The translations under genes and the position numbers were made by a program. From the NCBI RefSeq assembly GCF_003285015.1, contig NZ_QMFB01000021.1:62001-126000 (forward strand): a stretch of 64,000 nt of DNA. The letters run 5' to 3'. The stretch is from Paenibacillus contaminans (lineage in GTDB: Bacteria; Bacillota; Bacilli; Paenibacillales; NBRC-103111). The notes under the pieces were generated by a model that saw nothing but the letters and a program-made list of their open reading frames with translations, searched no databases and was not told where the DNA came from. Every line of letters starts with the position of its first letter. Within the stretch, counting starts at the first letter, position 1. Below are positions 7,882 to 17,083 of this stretch, piece after piece.

Positions 7882-9501
7882 ATGAATCACTTGTCGCAAA
7901 AGCAAAAAGTGACGGTCATGATCGCTCTGATGGCGGCGATGTTTTTCGCTTCCATCAATCAGACGATCGTAAGCTCGGCGATGCCCCGAATTATTGCGAT
8001 GCTCGGCGGCATGGACTATTACTCATGGGTCATTACCATCTTCATGCTGATGTCTACGATTTCTACCGTGCTTGTCGGTAAATTATCCGATATATACGGC
8101 AGAAAGCCGTTTTTGCTCGGCGGCATCATCATTTTTATGATCGGCTCTTTTTTGACGGGATTATCCGCAGATATCTTTCAAATGATCGCATTCAGAGCCA
8201 TCCAAGGCGTCGGCGCCGGCATTCTGATGTCCACGACGGTTACGGCCGTCGGCGATTTGTTCGCTCCGCGCGAGAGAGCCAAATGGACTGGAGTCATGAT
8301 GGCGATCTTCGGCTTTTCCAGCATTCTCGGCCCTACGCTCGGCGGCGTCTTGATCGATCATATGGCATGGAAGTGGCTGTTCTGGATCTTCCTGCCGCTC
8401 GGCATAGTTGCGCTTGTTATGATCTGGCTTATGTTTCCCAAAGCGGAGCGCTCTTCCTCGGAATCGATCGATTACTGGGGCTCGATTGCCCTTTCGGCCT
8501 CCATCGTTTGTCTCTTGTTAGGTTTCTCTTGGGCGGGAAATAAATACGCTTGGGATTCGCCCGAAATACTTGGCCTCTTTTCGGCGAGCATCGTGGGCAT
8601 CGTTATTTTGATTTTGGTCGAACGGAAAGCGGCAAGTCCCGTATTGCCCTTATCCTTGTTCAAAAACGGCATTGTCACAATCTCCAACTCCGTCGGTTTT
8701 CTGATGAACGCCGGCATGATGGGCGCCATGATTTATTTGCCTTTCTTCGTGCAGGGCGTGGAAGGCTTGACGCCAACGCAATCGGGATTTGTAAACATAC
8801 CGATGTCGCTTACGATGATCATTCTCAGCACACTGGTAGGCCGCTGGATTTCCAAGTCGGGGAAATACAAGCATTTCGCGCTCATCGGCGTAGCGATTAT
8901 GATCGTCAGCATGATCATGATGGCTTACATGAACAGCGTAACAATGGCCGTGTTAAGCATGACGGTCTTCGGCATCGGACTCGGGTTAAGCATGTCCGTC
9001 TTTACTTTGACCGTGCAGAACGCGCTGCCCCCGTCACAGCTCGGCGTCGCCACCGCGACTTCCACGCTTTTCCGGAACCTTGGCGGAACGATCGGCATCG
9101 CCATTTTCGGCTCGGTCATGAACTCTACTATGGCACGCAATATGGAGCAAGCCATGTCCTCCGGAGCCGGCGTAGACTTATCCAAGGTAGACTCGGGAAC
9201 GGCCGCAAAATTATCGGAGCTGATGGACCCTAAGCTGCTGATGAATCAGCCTATGCTGGCGGAGCTGCAAACCAAGCTGCCCGAGCAGATCCAGCCGCTG
9301 TTCGCGCAGATGCTCGACATGCTTCGTTCCGTTCTGCACGATACGCTGTCCAGCGTCTTTTTCCTTGGAGCCGCTTTGGTAGCTTTAGCTCTGGTACTCA
9401 CCTTCTTCCTTAAGGAAATTCCGCTGCGCACTTCCAACAAAATGCCCGGCAAACAGGAAGAACAGCAAGTGCATAATCTCCAGGAGTCTACTGCAAATTA
9501 A
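7882..9501 (+). CDS. MFS drug exporter, DHA2 (EmrB/QacA) family, 14 membrane segments
   Basis: A proton-driven multidrug exporter of about 539 residues in the cytoplasmic membrane. It has the DHA2 signatures: an N-terminal helix with FFASINQTIVSSAMPRI (the acidic D of motif D1 is replaced by N-Q here), the loop motif GKLSDIYGRKPF after helix 2, and the exporter motif GFSSILGPTLGGVL in helix 5. About 14 hydrophobic segments are present. A long loop at about residues 420-475 precedes the last helix. The ATG at 7882 is preferred to the one at 7870, which directly abuts the GGGAG ribosome binding site. A promoter with a palindromic operator lies at 7808-7841. It is followed by an antiporter gene and a MarR gene on the same strand. 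Confidence 0.9.
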   Translation: MNHLSQKQKVTVMIALMAAMFFASINQTIVSSAMPRIIAMLGGMDYYSWVITIFMLMSTISTVLVGKLSDIYGRKPFLLGGIIIFMIGSFLTGLSADIFQMIAFRAIQGVGAGILMSTTVTAVGDLFAPRERAKWTGVMMAIFGFSSILGPTLGGVLIDHMAWKWLFWIFLPLGIVALVMIWLMFPKAERSSSESIDYWGSIALSASIVCLLLGFSWAGNKYAWDSPEILGLFSASIVGIVILILVERKAASPVLPLSLFKNGIVTISNSVGFLMNAGMMGAMIYLPFFVQGVEGLTPTQSGFVNIPMSLTMIILSTLVGRWISKSGKYKHFALIGVAIMIVSMIMMAYMNSVTMAVLSMTVFGIGLGLSMSVFTLTVQNALPPSQLGVATATSTLFRNLGGTIGIAIFGSVMNSTMARNMEQAMSSGAGVDLSKVDSGTAAKLSELMDPKLLMNQPMLAELQTKLPEQIQPLFAQMLDMLRSVLHDTLSSVFFLGAALVALALVLTFFLKEIPLRTSNKMPGKQEEQQVHNLQESTAN

Positions 9502-9594
9502 ATTCGAGAATAAGACGTTCATGCTCGGTGGGCCAAAAACGGTTATGAACATTCGGCTCGCTAGCGCTTCTACGCGAAATCCACTCTAAATATA

Positions 9595-9619
9595 GGCGTG
9601 CCGTTTGTTCCGGCACGCC
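9595..9619. other. Perfect 9-bp hairpin before the antiporter ribosome binding site
   Basis: GGCGTGCCG pairs perfectly with CGGCACGCC across a 7-base loop. No T tract follows, so it is a weak candidate for a terminator of the exporter gene. It ends nine bases before the AAAGGAGAG ribosome binding site of the antiporter and could also be a structured leader. Confidence 0.6.
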
Positions 9620-9640
9620 CTTCCCGAAAGGAGAGTGAAG

Positions 9641-11674
9641 ATGGAGTTATTCGAAACGATTTTGGTTCTCCTTGCTATTATCGGGGTGTCCAACATCATC
9701 AATCGCCAAGTTCCGTCCATCCCCGTTCCGCTTATCCAAATCGCGCTCGGCAGCGCCATCACCTTCATTCCGGGTTTTCATCTGCCGGCCCTGGAGCCGG
9801 AGCTTTTCTTCCTGCTGTTCATCGCTCCGCTCCTCTATAACGACGGCAAGCATACACCCCGCAGCGAGCTGTGGCGGCTTCGCGCGCCGATATTGCTGCT
9901 GGCCGTCGGGCTTGTTTTCGCAACCGTTTTTGTCGTCGGCTATGCCATTCACTGGATGATTCCGTCCATTCCCCTTCCCGTCGCATTCGGACTCGCCGCG
10001 ATCCTGTCGCCTACGGATGCGGTAGCGGTCAGTTCGCTTGCAGGGAGAATCCGCCTGCCCAAGAGCTTAATGCATCTGCTCGAAGGTGAGGCGTTGATGA
10101 ACGACGCTTCCGGTCTTGTCGCTTTTAAATTCGCAATAGCCGCCGCGCTAACCGGCGCATTCTCATTGCCGAAGGCGAGCGTTAGCTTTCTGATCATCGC
10201 AATCGGCGGCCTGGTTGTGGGGGCGGTCTTGGCTTGGCTTATAACCGGCTTTCGTTTCCTGCTGCGCAGATCCGGTCTCGAGGACGAAACGATGCATATG
10301 CTGATCCACCTGCTGACACCGTTCGCTCTTTTCCTGACAGCCGAAGAACTGGGCGTATCGGGCATTCTCGCTGCGGTTGCCGGCGGCGTCGTGCACGCGG
10401 TCGAACGCGACCGGTCCCAGAAAGTGATGCCGCGTACGAACGAGGTTTCGGACAACACATGGTCGGTCATCTTGTTCCTCTTGAACGGACTTGTATTTGT
10501 CATCCTGGGCTTACAAATTCCCGATGTTTTTAGTACTATATTTGAGAGTCCGGAATTTAACAATTTCGAAGCGGTCGGTTATGCTTTCGTCATATTCGTC
10601 ATGCTGATCGTACTCCGGTTTTTGTGGACCTTCGCTTTTTCGAAGGGCGGCAGGTTATTCCGCATCGGCAAAAACAAAGACAAGCTCTCTTTCAAAATAC
10701 TCGCCATGACGTCCATATCCGGCGTCCGAGGAGCCGTTACGCTTGCGGGTGCCTTCTCCATTCCGCTGTTCGTCGATAACGGCGATCCTTTTCCGGAGCG
10801 CAGCTTGGTCATCTTTCTGGCAACGTTCGTCATCCTGCTCTCGCTGCTTGCCGCAAGCATCCTCCTCCCTATTTTGGCCAAGAGCGATGAGGAAGGGAAC
10901 GAAGCGGAGCGCGTACGGAAAGAACGCCAAGGGCAGCTCAAGATGATGAACGCAGCCATTCAAGCGGTACATCACGCGACGAATACGGATAATGAAACGG
11001 AAACCGCCGCTGTCGTCAAAGATTACGAGCGATGGATCAGGCAGATTAAGCCGGATAACGGACGCAGGCAGGGAAGCCTGCGGATTCATAATAAGAAAGA
11101 AGCCGAGCTGCGGATCGCAGCGCTCGGAATCGAGCGTGAAACGGTACAGAGCTTACTTGTGAACGGCAAAATCAGCAAAGAGCACGCCGCTATATTTATG
11201 AGAAGCCTGGAGCAGCTCGAGCTCGCTTTGTCGCGGTGGACGCATCTTTGGGCCGTTATGCTGAAGGGTATGGTCAGAGGGCTTAAGCAATTGCTGTCCG
11301 GGAAAGAATCGCAGCATTCGCACAAGCTGTCCGTCTCCGATAGGACCGCGCTGCGTAACGTGAAGCTTCAAACATGCCAGGCGGTTATCGAAGCGTTCGA
11401 GAAGCTGCCTTCCGGCCCGAACCGCCATGAAGCGGCGGACATTTGCAGCCATTACCATGCCGTGGCGGACCGATTATCGGAGCCTCATCCGATGCTGCGG
11501 GATCATAACGAAGGAAATGAAGAAGTGAAAAGAGATTTGCATTGGATTGCGATCCAAGCGGAACGGGACGAGGTTCAAAGCTTGTACGAGCAAGGCGACA
11601 TTACCCGCGATATCGCTACCGAGCTTAGACGTATCATCCGAAACCGCGAAGCGTCCATTCTCGAGCAGGAATAG
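9641..11674 (+). CDS. Na+/H+ antiporter, CPA1 (NhaP/YjbQ-like) family
   Basis: A membrane monovalent cation:proton antiporter of 677 residues. The N-terminal ~430 residues carry about 12 membrane segments and the CPA1 ion-binding region, with LSPTDAVAVSSLAGR in helix 5 and GEALMNDASGLVAF in helix 6, the N-D pair being the cation site. GVRGAVTLAGA (near residue 365) is another CPA1 signature. The C-terminal ~240 residues are charged and cytosolic and probably regulatory. The ATG at 9641 follows AAAGGAGAG, and an upstream frame extension has no ribosome binding site. It lies 139 bases after the exporter and 27 bases before the MarR gene, so it may share transcription with both. Confidence 0.9.
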   Translation: MELFETILVLLAIIGVSNIINRQVPSIPVPLIQIALGSAITFIPGFHLPALEPELFFLLFIAPLLYNDGKHTPRSELWRLRAPILLLAVGLVFATVFVVGYAIHWMIPSIPLPVAFGLAAILSPTDAVAVSSLAGRIRLPKSLMHLLEGEALMNDASGLVAFKFAIAAALTGAFSLPKASVSFLIIAIGGLVVGAVLAWLITGFRFLLRRSGLEDETMHMLIHLLTPFALFLTAEELGVSGILAAVAGGVVHAVERDRSQKVMPRTNEVSDNTWSVILFLLNGLVFVILGLQIPDVFSTIFESPEFNNFEAVGYAFVIFVMLIVLRFLWTFAFSKGGRLFRIGKNKDKLSFKILAMTSISGVRGAVTLAGAFSIPLFVDNGDPFPERSLVIFLATFVILLSLLAASILLPILAKSDEEGNEAERVRKERQGQLKMMNAAIQAVHHATNTDNETETAAVVKDYERWIRQIKPDNGRRQGSLRIHNKKEAELRIAALGIERETVQSLLVNGKISKEHAAIFMRSLEQLELALSRWTHLWAVMLKGMVRGLKQLLSGKESQHSHKLSVSDRTALRNVKLQTCQAVIEAFEKLPSGPNRHEAADICSHYHAVADRLSEPHPMLRDHNEGNEEVKRDLHWIAIQAERDEVQSLYEQGDITRDIATELRRIIRNREASILEQE

Positions 11675-11701
11675 TACACTGAAGTAGAGGTGAAATATAC
11701 C

Positions 11702-12160
11702 GTGAGTGAAGAGATGTCCTCTCTTGTTAAGGAAGTGACCGAAGCCTTCCATCAGTTCGCTAAATCCGATTGGCGCAAACAATCCGTCTCCGGCATTAAA
11801 TCGAGCGAAGTCCGCGTTCTGCTTTGCCTGAAGATGCTCGCTAACGAGAATGAACACGGCGTCAACGTATCCGATATTAGCAAAAGGCTTTCCGTAACTT
11901 CCCCCACAGTCACTCAAATGGTCAAAAGTTTAATGGCAGAAGGTTATGTGGAACGCTATAACGACCCCCGGGACAAGCGGATTACCCTGCTGCGGCTGAC
12001 GGAAAAAGGAGAAGCCGCCGCTCAGAAAGCGTACGAGCGGTTCACGGTTGTTTTTACCGGCCTTGTCGAGAGGCTTGGGGAAGAGCAGAGCAGATCGCTT
12101 ATCGTACTGCTTAACCAGATTTACAATTATTTCGTCGAAATAGCCGACACCGACGAATAA
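11702..12160 (+). CDS. MarR-family transcriptional regulator
   Basis: A winged-helix regulator of 152 residues, usually dimeric and released from DNA by small phenolic or hydrophobic ligands or by oxidation. The core is clear: VNVSDISKRLSVTSPTVTQMV (recognition helix), then GYVERYNDPRDKRITLLRLTEKG, whose D-x-R-D-x-R wing is diagnostic. Starts at GTG 11690, GTG 11702 and ATG 11714 are possible. GTG 11702 has GAGG about 11 bases upstream, while 11690 overlaps it. It closes a three-gene cluster with a drug exporter and an antiporter, so it is a likely regulator of that cluster through the palindrome at 7808-7824. Confidence 0.9.
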   Translation: MSEEMSSLVKEVTEAFHQFAKSDWRKQSVSGIKSSEVRVLLCLKMLANENEHGVNVSDISKRLSVTSPTVTQMVKSLMAEGYVERYNDPRDKRITLLRLTEKGEAAAQKAYERFTVVFTGLVERLGEEQSRSLIVLLNQIYNYFVEIADTDE

Positions 12161-12184
12161 AACGTAAACATGCTGAATGCAGCA

Positions 12185-12229
12185 AAATACGCTTCCAGCC
12201 ACGTTAACGGTGGTCCCGGAAGCGTATTT
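12185..12229. terminator. Hairpin between MarR gene and convergent exporter gene
   Basis: A 12-bp perfect stem (AAATACGCTTCC with GGAAGCGTATTT) encloses a second small CCAC/GTGG stem. It lies just after the MarR stop. The flanks are only moderately T-rich, so terminator function is likely but not certain. Confidence 0.6.
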
Positions 12230-12329
12230 GTTTATAAGGCGAGGCCGGCCCACTCCGTTCTGCTCTTCCGGATCAGGGACCGCCCTGTATTGAACGTTTC
12301 GTTTGATCGCGCCGGAGCCCGCCTCCCTC

Positions 12330-13865
12330 TCACTCCGCCATTTCGACGCGCGTTTGGACGGCTTGTTCCTTCTCCGCTTTCGACGGGATTAATAGCCGGG
12401 TATTGCCCATGTTCATAACGGCTATTAACGATAAACCCGCAGGGATGAGCGCCCATAGAAACATCGTCGAGATCGAAGAGGAAAGCGCGTCGACGATTTT
12501 ATCCATAATCTCCGCCGGAATCGCAGCCCGCTTCTCCGGAGACAGCAGCTCGCGGGTATCCCCAAGCGAGACGCCGCCTGCCGTACCTCCCGTTTCGCCG
12601 AAAGCGCCGCTCAGCAGGTTCCGCTGCAGGATGCCGAACACCGTCAGCCCCACCGTCATGCCAAGCGACCGGACGAACGCCATCGTCGAATTCGCCGAGC
12701 CCCTCTGCCGCATATCGAAGCCATGGATAGCCGCCATGCCAAGCACCGAGAACGAAAATCCGACGCCTAACCCCGCTGTGATCATATAAACGCTCAACAG
12801 CCATTTCGACGTGTCCGGCGTAATCGTGCTCAGCAGGAACGTGCCCAGCACGAACACGACGGCGGATAAAATCATGACATTCCGGTAGGAGGTCTTCGCC
12901 GCGAGCGTTCCGCCGATTTGAGCGGCCGCCACGGAGCCGAGCGTCATCGGCAGCAGAATAAGCCCCGAATTCGTCGCCGTTCCTCCCGTTACCCCTTGAA
13001 TGTAAATCGGAATGTACATGGCAAACGTAATAAAAGCCGCACCGTACAACAATCCGGTGACCGTACTGGCCGCAAACAGCCGGTTCTTGAACATCGCGTA
13101 GGAAATGATCGGCTCCTCCGCTTTCGTTTCCACGATCAGGAACACGATCAACAGAACGGCCGCCGCCGCGAACAAACCGAGAATGAACGTCGAATCCCAT
13201 GCATATTCCTGTCCGCCGAGCTCCAGCGCGAACATCAGGCAAACGATCGAGCCGACGAGCGTCGCAGCCCCCCACCAGTCGATCCGCTGTTTGGAATGCT
13301 CCATCGATTCATGGTAGAAAAATATAATAAACGCCAGAGCGATCAAGCCGATCGGCAGATTGATGTAAAAAATCCAGCGCCAATCGATATAGTCGGTAAT
13401 ATAAGCGCCGAGCAGCGGTCCGAACAGGCTTGAGGTCCCGAAGACGGCTCCGAACAAACCTCCCATGCTGCCCCGCTTCTCCGGCGGAATGACGTCGAAC
13501 ATGACCGTGAACGCAATCGGCACCAAAGCGCCGCCGCCGATCCCTTGGATCGCCCGGTAAATGCTCAGCTCCACGATGCTGCCGGCCATACCGCATAAAA
13601 TCGATCCCGCTAAAAACAGGACGATGCCCAGCACGAAAAACCGTTTGCGCCCGTACATATCGGACAGCTTGCCGAAAATCGGCATTGCCGCCATCTCCGT
13701 CACCAAGTACGCGGAAGTTACCCAGACGAATTTGTCGAGCCCGCCGAGATCGGAAACGATCGTTCCCATTGCCGTCGCTACGATCGTGTTATCGATCGCC
13801 GCCACGAATATCCCGAGCAGCAGCCCGGCTATGACATAACCTAACTTGCTTTTTTGTTGAGCCAT
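12330..13865 (-). CDS. MFS drug exporter, DHA2 (EmrB/QacA) family
   Basis: A second 14-helix exporter of 511 residues. The first helix contains GIFVAAIDNTIVATAMGTI, where the D-N-T-I motif is the DHA2 motif D1. The helix 2-3 loop is FGKLSDMYGRKRF, and helix 5 has FGTSSLFGPLLGAYI, the exporter-specific motif C. The last quarter holds a loop with SLGDTRELLSPEKRAAIP before the final helix. The ATG at 13865 has AAGGAGG upstream at a long spacing of about 14 bases; the only other candidate at 13889 overlaps that site. The gene stands alone on the minus strand, with a 26-base palindrome at 13932-13957 beside its TATAAT box. It converges on the MarR gene. Confidence 0.9.
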   Translation of the reverse strand: MAQQKSKLGYVIAGLLLGIFVAAIDNTIVATAMGTIVSDLGGLDKFVWVTSAYLVTEMAAMPIFGKLSDMYGRKRFFVLGIVLFLAGSILCGMAGSIVELSIYRAIQGIGGGALVPIAFTVMFDVIPPEKRGSMGGLFGAVFGTSSLFGPLLGAYITDYIDWRWIFYINLPIGLIALAFIIFFYHESMEHSKQRIDWWGAATLVGSIVCLMFALELGGQEYAWDSTFILGLFAAAAVLLIVFLIVETKAEEPIISYAMFKNRLFAASTVTGLLYGAAFITFAMYIPIYIQGVTGGTATNSGLILLPMTLGSVAAAQIGGTLAAKTSYRNVMILSAVVFVLGTFLLSTITPDTSKWLLSVYMITAGLGVGFSFSVLGMAAIHGFDMRQRGSANSTMAFVRSLGMTVGLTVFGILQRNLLSGAFGETGGTAGGVSLGDTRELLSPEKRAAIPAEIMDKIVDALSSSISTMFLWALIPAGLSLIAVMNMGNTRLLIPSKAEKEQAVQTRVEMAE

Positions 13866-13918
13866 AAGATTACCGAAAGCCTCCTTCAAATGATCCCTTT
13901 ATCGTATTCGTAAGATTG

Positions 13919-13957
13919 ATTATAAACGGCTAACACTGACAACAGCGTGTCAGTGTT
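13919..13957 (-). promoter_or_regulatory. Promoter and TetR-like palindromic operator of the second DHA2 exporter
   Basis: On the minus strand TATAAT lies at 13924-13919. Immediately upstream is a long inverted repeat, AACACTGACA (13932-13941), six bases, TGTCAGTGTT (13948-13957), with 10-bp perfect arms. The size and position resemble QacR/TetR-type operators controlling efflux genes. No TetR gene lies next to it in this window. Confidence 0.6.
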
Positions 13958-14036
13958 TTGAAGACGAGAAATATCGTTTAGGATTCTTTTTCACACGCTT
14001 CACCGAAGTCCGCAGCTTATAATGAGAACGCAAAAA

Positions 14037-14065
14037 AACCTTCTCTCTTCTGCAAGATGAAGGTT
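14037..14065 (-). terminator. Intrinsic terminator of the 18.9-14.1 kb operon
   Basis: AACCTTC pairs with GAAGGTT. On the minus strand the stem is followed by seven T residues. It lies 31 bases after the response-regulator stop codon. Confidence 0.75.
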
Positions 14066-14095
14066 TCGGCCATCTGACACACGCTTAAGGGAAAG

Positions 14096-14782
14096 TTAAG
14101 CTCTGAACCGGTAACCCGCTCCCCATATCGTCTCGATGAATTGCGAGTTGTCCGGGTTCATTTCGATTTTTTCCCGCAGCTTCCGGATATGCACCGTGAC
14201 CGTAGAGGTGTCGCCGAGCGAGTCCATCCCCCATAGCCGCTCGAAAAGCTGATCCTTGCTGAACACCCGGTTCGGATTCGAAGCGAGAAATACGAGCAGA
14301 TCGAACTCCTTGGTCGTCAGAACCACCTCTTGATCGTGCACGAAAACCATCCGCGTCGCCGTATCGATCGACAGTCCCCGAATCCGCAGCTCTGTGGAAG
14401 GAAGCTTGCTGCCGACCAGCCGCTCGTAACGGGCCAGATGCGCCTTCACCCTGGCGACGAGCGCGCCCGGGCTGAACGGCTTCGTAATGTAATCGTCTGC
14501 TCCGAGGCCGAGACCGCGAATAATGTCGATATCCTCTTTCTTGGCTGTGACCATCAGTATGGGAATATCGCGCTTTTCGCGGATTTGCCTGCACAGCTCG
14601 AAGCCGTTTATTTTGGGAAGCATCAGATCGAGAATGATCAGGTCGTATTCCCCGTGCAGCCCCATCTGCAAGCCTTGCTCTCCGTTGGCCGCAATGTCAA
14701 CGCGAAAGCCGCTTATCTCCAAATAATCCCGCTCCAGCTCCGCGATGCTCTGCTCGTCCTCGATCACCAGAATGGATTTCAT
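14096..14782 (-). CDS. OmpR/PhoB-family response regulator
   Basis: A DNA-binding regulator of 228 residues. The receiver domain shows the acidic pair EDE near residue 9, the phospho-acceptor Asp near 52 (IILDLMLPKING) and Lys in ITKPFSPG. The C-terminal winged helix shows TTKEFDLLVFL, STVTVHIRKLREK and GAGYRFR. Two adjacent ATG codons exist, and the second (14782) stands seven bases from GAGGTG. It follows the kinase gene by a few bases and is the last gene of an operon with an ABC transporter. That arrangement suggests control of the transporter or of cell-envelope stress genes. Confidence 0.93.
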   Translation of the reverse strand: MKSILVIEDEQSIAELERDYLEISGFRVDIAANGEQGLQMGLHGEYDLIILDLMLPKINGFELCRQIREKRDIPILMVTAKKEDIDIIRGLGLGADDYITKPFSPGALVARVKAHLARYERLVGSKLPSTELRIRGLSIDTATRMVFVHDQEVVLTTKEFDLLVFLASNPNRVFSKDQLFERLWGMDSLGDTSTVTVHIRKLREKIEMNPDNSQFIETIWGAGYRFRA

Positions 14783-14788
14783 CATGGA

Positions 14789-16267
14789 TCACCTCTCTTT
14801 CCCGCCGGCCGGCGGCAGCTTTTTTAACGCCATAAATATTGTAGTGCCTTCACCTTCCGCGCTCTCCGCCCAAATCTCGCCGCCGTGACCTTCGATAATC
14901 TGCTTCACGATGGCCAACCCCAGTCCGCTTCCCCCGGTTTCGGAATTCCGCGATTGCTCCGCCCGGTAGAAACGGTCGAAAATATGCGGCAGCGCAGCGG
15001 CATCTATCCCCGGCCCGTTGTCGGAAATCCGGATCAGAACGGCGCCGTCCGTTTCGGACGCTTGAAGCGCGATCCTTTTGTCGTCTTTATCCATATAGTT
15101 CACGCAGTTGCGGATCACATTATGAATGACCCGAATGAATTTATCCCGGTCCAGCGAAACCCACGTCCCCGGCTGCAGCGCGATTTCGGAACGGAAGCGG
15201 AAGCCCGTTTTCTCCAGATCGAACCGCAAATCCTCGGAGCAATCCTGCAAAAAGTCGGCCATATCCACACGCTCGAACGCAAATGGCAGCCGCTTTAAAT
15301 CCAGCTTCGAATACAGAAACAGCTCGTCGATCAGGCGGTCCATCTCTACGGATTTCGCATAGATCGTGTTTATATATTTCTTCATTTTTTCCGGCGTATC
15401 GGCGATCCCGTCCTGAATGCCTTCCACATACCCTTTTATCGCGGTGATCGGCGTTTTCAAATCATGCGAGATGTTGGTCACAAGTTCCTTGCGGTTCTCT
15501 TCGTACTGGAGCTGCGTTTCGATCGACGATTTAAGCTGCGCCCGCATTTCCTCGAAGGCGACGCCGAGCTGGCCGATTTCGTCTTTGCCGGAAACCTCGA
15601 CTTGAAAATCCAAATTCCCCTCTTTGATTTGCTTTACGGCATGCCTCAGCCCGTTCAGGGGTCGAATGATGCTGCGGGACATAAAAAAAGTCAGCGCCGT
15701 ATGCGTCAGCACCAAAATAACGACAAGCAGCAAAAAAAGAACCGGAAAAAATTTACGCGCGAAATTGGCGAAAGGACTTAGCGACGTCACGACAAATACG
15801 CTTCCCTGCGTCTGATCCGGCAGCAAATAATCGTATTGGCCGACCGAATACACTTTGCCGCCGAGCTTCTCGGAAATATGCTCGTCTCGATAGCCCGGGT
15901 GCTTGAAAGCGGACAATTGCCCGGTCAATTCCGGCAAATTGACGGATTCGGATATATAGGTCAGCCGGTCTCCTTCCCGAACGATCAGCCCGGCTTGATT
16001 CGGCGCAAGCTTCCGGTCCGTCTCCGCCAAATAATCCGCTTGCGACAAACGCGCCGGATCCGTTTCGGCTGTGCGGCCGATATCTTCTATCAGGCGCTCG
16101 TCACGCCAAAACGCGCTCTGCCCGCGTTCCTCGCCGTACATATCGTGCAAATTTTGCAGGTCGCCGCGGAAGACGACGACAAGCAGCAGCACGGTTATGA
16201 ACATGAGTACGACCGGCACGACGAGCATGGCCGCATAGGATAGTATAAGTCTCAGCCGTATCGACAT
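14789..16267 (-). CDS. Sensor histidine kinase with extracytoplasmic sensor and HAMP domain
   Basis: A 492-residue membrane kinase partnered with the response regulator that follows it. Membrane helix 1 is near residues 7-33. An extracytoplasmic region of about 135 residues follows, then helix 2 near 172-196 and a HAMP domain (SIIRPLNGLRHAVKQI). The phospho-accepting His is at about 268 in TNISHDLKTPITAI. The ATP-binding boxes are VIRNCVNYM (N box, with the usual second Asn), DNGPGI, FDRFYRAEQ and GGSGLGLAIVKQI. The ATG follows GAGGAGG. It lies 70 bases after the ABC permease gene, so the transporter, kinase and regulator are probably one transcript. Confidence 0.93.
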   Translation of the reverse strand: MSIRLRLILSYAAMLVVPVVLMFITVLLLVVVFRGDLQNLHDMYGEERGQSAFWRDERLIEDIGRTAETDPARLSQADYLAETDRKLAPNQAGLIVREGDRLTYISESVNLPELTGQLSAFKHPGYRDEHISEKLGGKVYSVGQYDYLLPDQTQGSVFVVTSLSPFANFARKFFPVLFLLLVVILVLTHTALTFFMSRSIIRPLNGLRHAVKQIKEGNLDFQVEVSGKDEIGQLGVAFEEMRAQLKSSIETQLQYEENRKELVTNISHDLKTPITAIKGYVEGIQDGIADTPEKMKKYINTIYAKSVEMDRLIDELFLYSKLDLKRLPFAFERVDMADFLQDCSEDLRFDLEKTGFRFRSEIALQPGTWVSLDRDKFIRVIHNVIRNCVNYMDKDDKRIALQASETDGAVLIRISDNGPGIDAAALPHIFDRFYRAEQSRNSETGGSGLGLAIVKQIIEGHGGEIWAESAEGEGTTIFMALKKLPPAGGKER

Positions 16268-16336
16268 CGCGCCGCCTCCTCTTTACGGGCCGTTCCCGGC
16301 ATCCGCCGGTAAGCGAACGCTTCGGCCGGGCACCGT

Positions 16337-17083
16337 TTACGCTTCTTTTTTATCAAACATAAAATATCCGAGGGACAAAAACAAGGCGAAGCTCGAAATG
16401 AGCAGCAGCGAGGTAAGTGCCAGCTTGCCGCCCGCAACCGCGGGACTCAGCCAGAGCATATGCCAATCCGTGTAAGAGGCCGGCGAAAATGCCGTAACCG
16501 CGCTCTCGAAAAACGGAAGCAGCTTTGCGGCCGCATACAAAATGATCGATCCGACGATCGCGCTGCCGGCGCTTTTGAAAAACTGCGCGATAAAAACGAA
16601 CGCCGATGCGAGCGCCGACATAGCGACGAATGCGGCCGCATACGCGACGACCGTTCCGAACAAGCCGCCTCCGATACCGTTCGCGCTTGCGAATAAGCCG
16701 CAGACGACCGTAACCGTCCCCAATACGGCTAGCAGGACGCCGATTCCGATGACGAGAGCGGCCATTTTGGCTGCGTAGATGCGGAAGCGCGTAATCGGAC
16801 GCAGCAGAGCGAGCTTCAAGGTGCGGGATGCGATTTCGTTCGGAAACAGGTCGGCCGCCGTCAAAAAGATGAATAGCGGGATCCAGAACACCGTATACAA
16901 GCCGAGCATTTGCACAGGGAACGACCCGCCGTCGGCCGCAAATCCCAATACCGGACGAAGGGCATGGAGCGACAGCGCCAATAGTACCGGGACCAGCGCG
17001 GAAACAAGCAGGAATGCGATCGTCTTTTTGCGGTACAGCATCAGCAGCAGCTCGCTTTTCAAACCGGCCTGAAAGCTAAGCAT
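16337..17083 (-). CDS. ABC-2 type transporter permease
   Basis: A membrane subunit of 248 residues with about six hydrophobic segments. It forms an ABC exporter with the ATPase encoded just upstream. The motif FLTAADLFPNEIASRTLKL-type region (near residues 75-95) is typical of ABC-2 permeases, with the cytoplasmic E-x-x-S/T-G/R-T-L coupling segment followed by RPITRFR. The ATG at 17083 is chosen because AAGGGG lies seven bases upstream; it overlaps the ATPase gene by eight bases, indicating translational coupling. Small two-part exporters of this kind next to a two-component system often export or confer immunity to antimicrobial peptides, but the substrate here is unknown. Confidence 0.85.
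   Translation of the reverse strand: MLSFQAGLKSELLLMLYRKKTIAFLLVSALVPVLLALSLHALRPVLGFAADGGSFPVQMLGLYTVFWIPLFIFLTAADLFPNEIASRTLKLALLRPITRFRIYAAKMAALVIGIGVLLAVLGTVTVVCGLFASANGIGGGLFGTVVAYAAAFVAMSALASAFVFIAQFFKSAGSAIVGSIILYAAAKLLPFFESAVTAFSPASYTDWHMLWLSPAVAGGKLALTSLLLISSFALFLSLGYFMFDKKEA

Noticed and set aside
8550..9233. Second plus-strand frame inside the first DHA2 exporter
   Set aside because: It is a +1 frame shadow rich in Arg and His. The overlapping frame has continuous exporter motifs.
12499..13275. Alternative minus-strand frame of 258 codons inside the second DHA2 exporter
   Set aside because: It is a shadow frame with Arg/Gly-rich composition; the true frame encodes 14 membrane helices.
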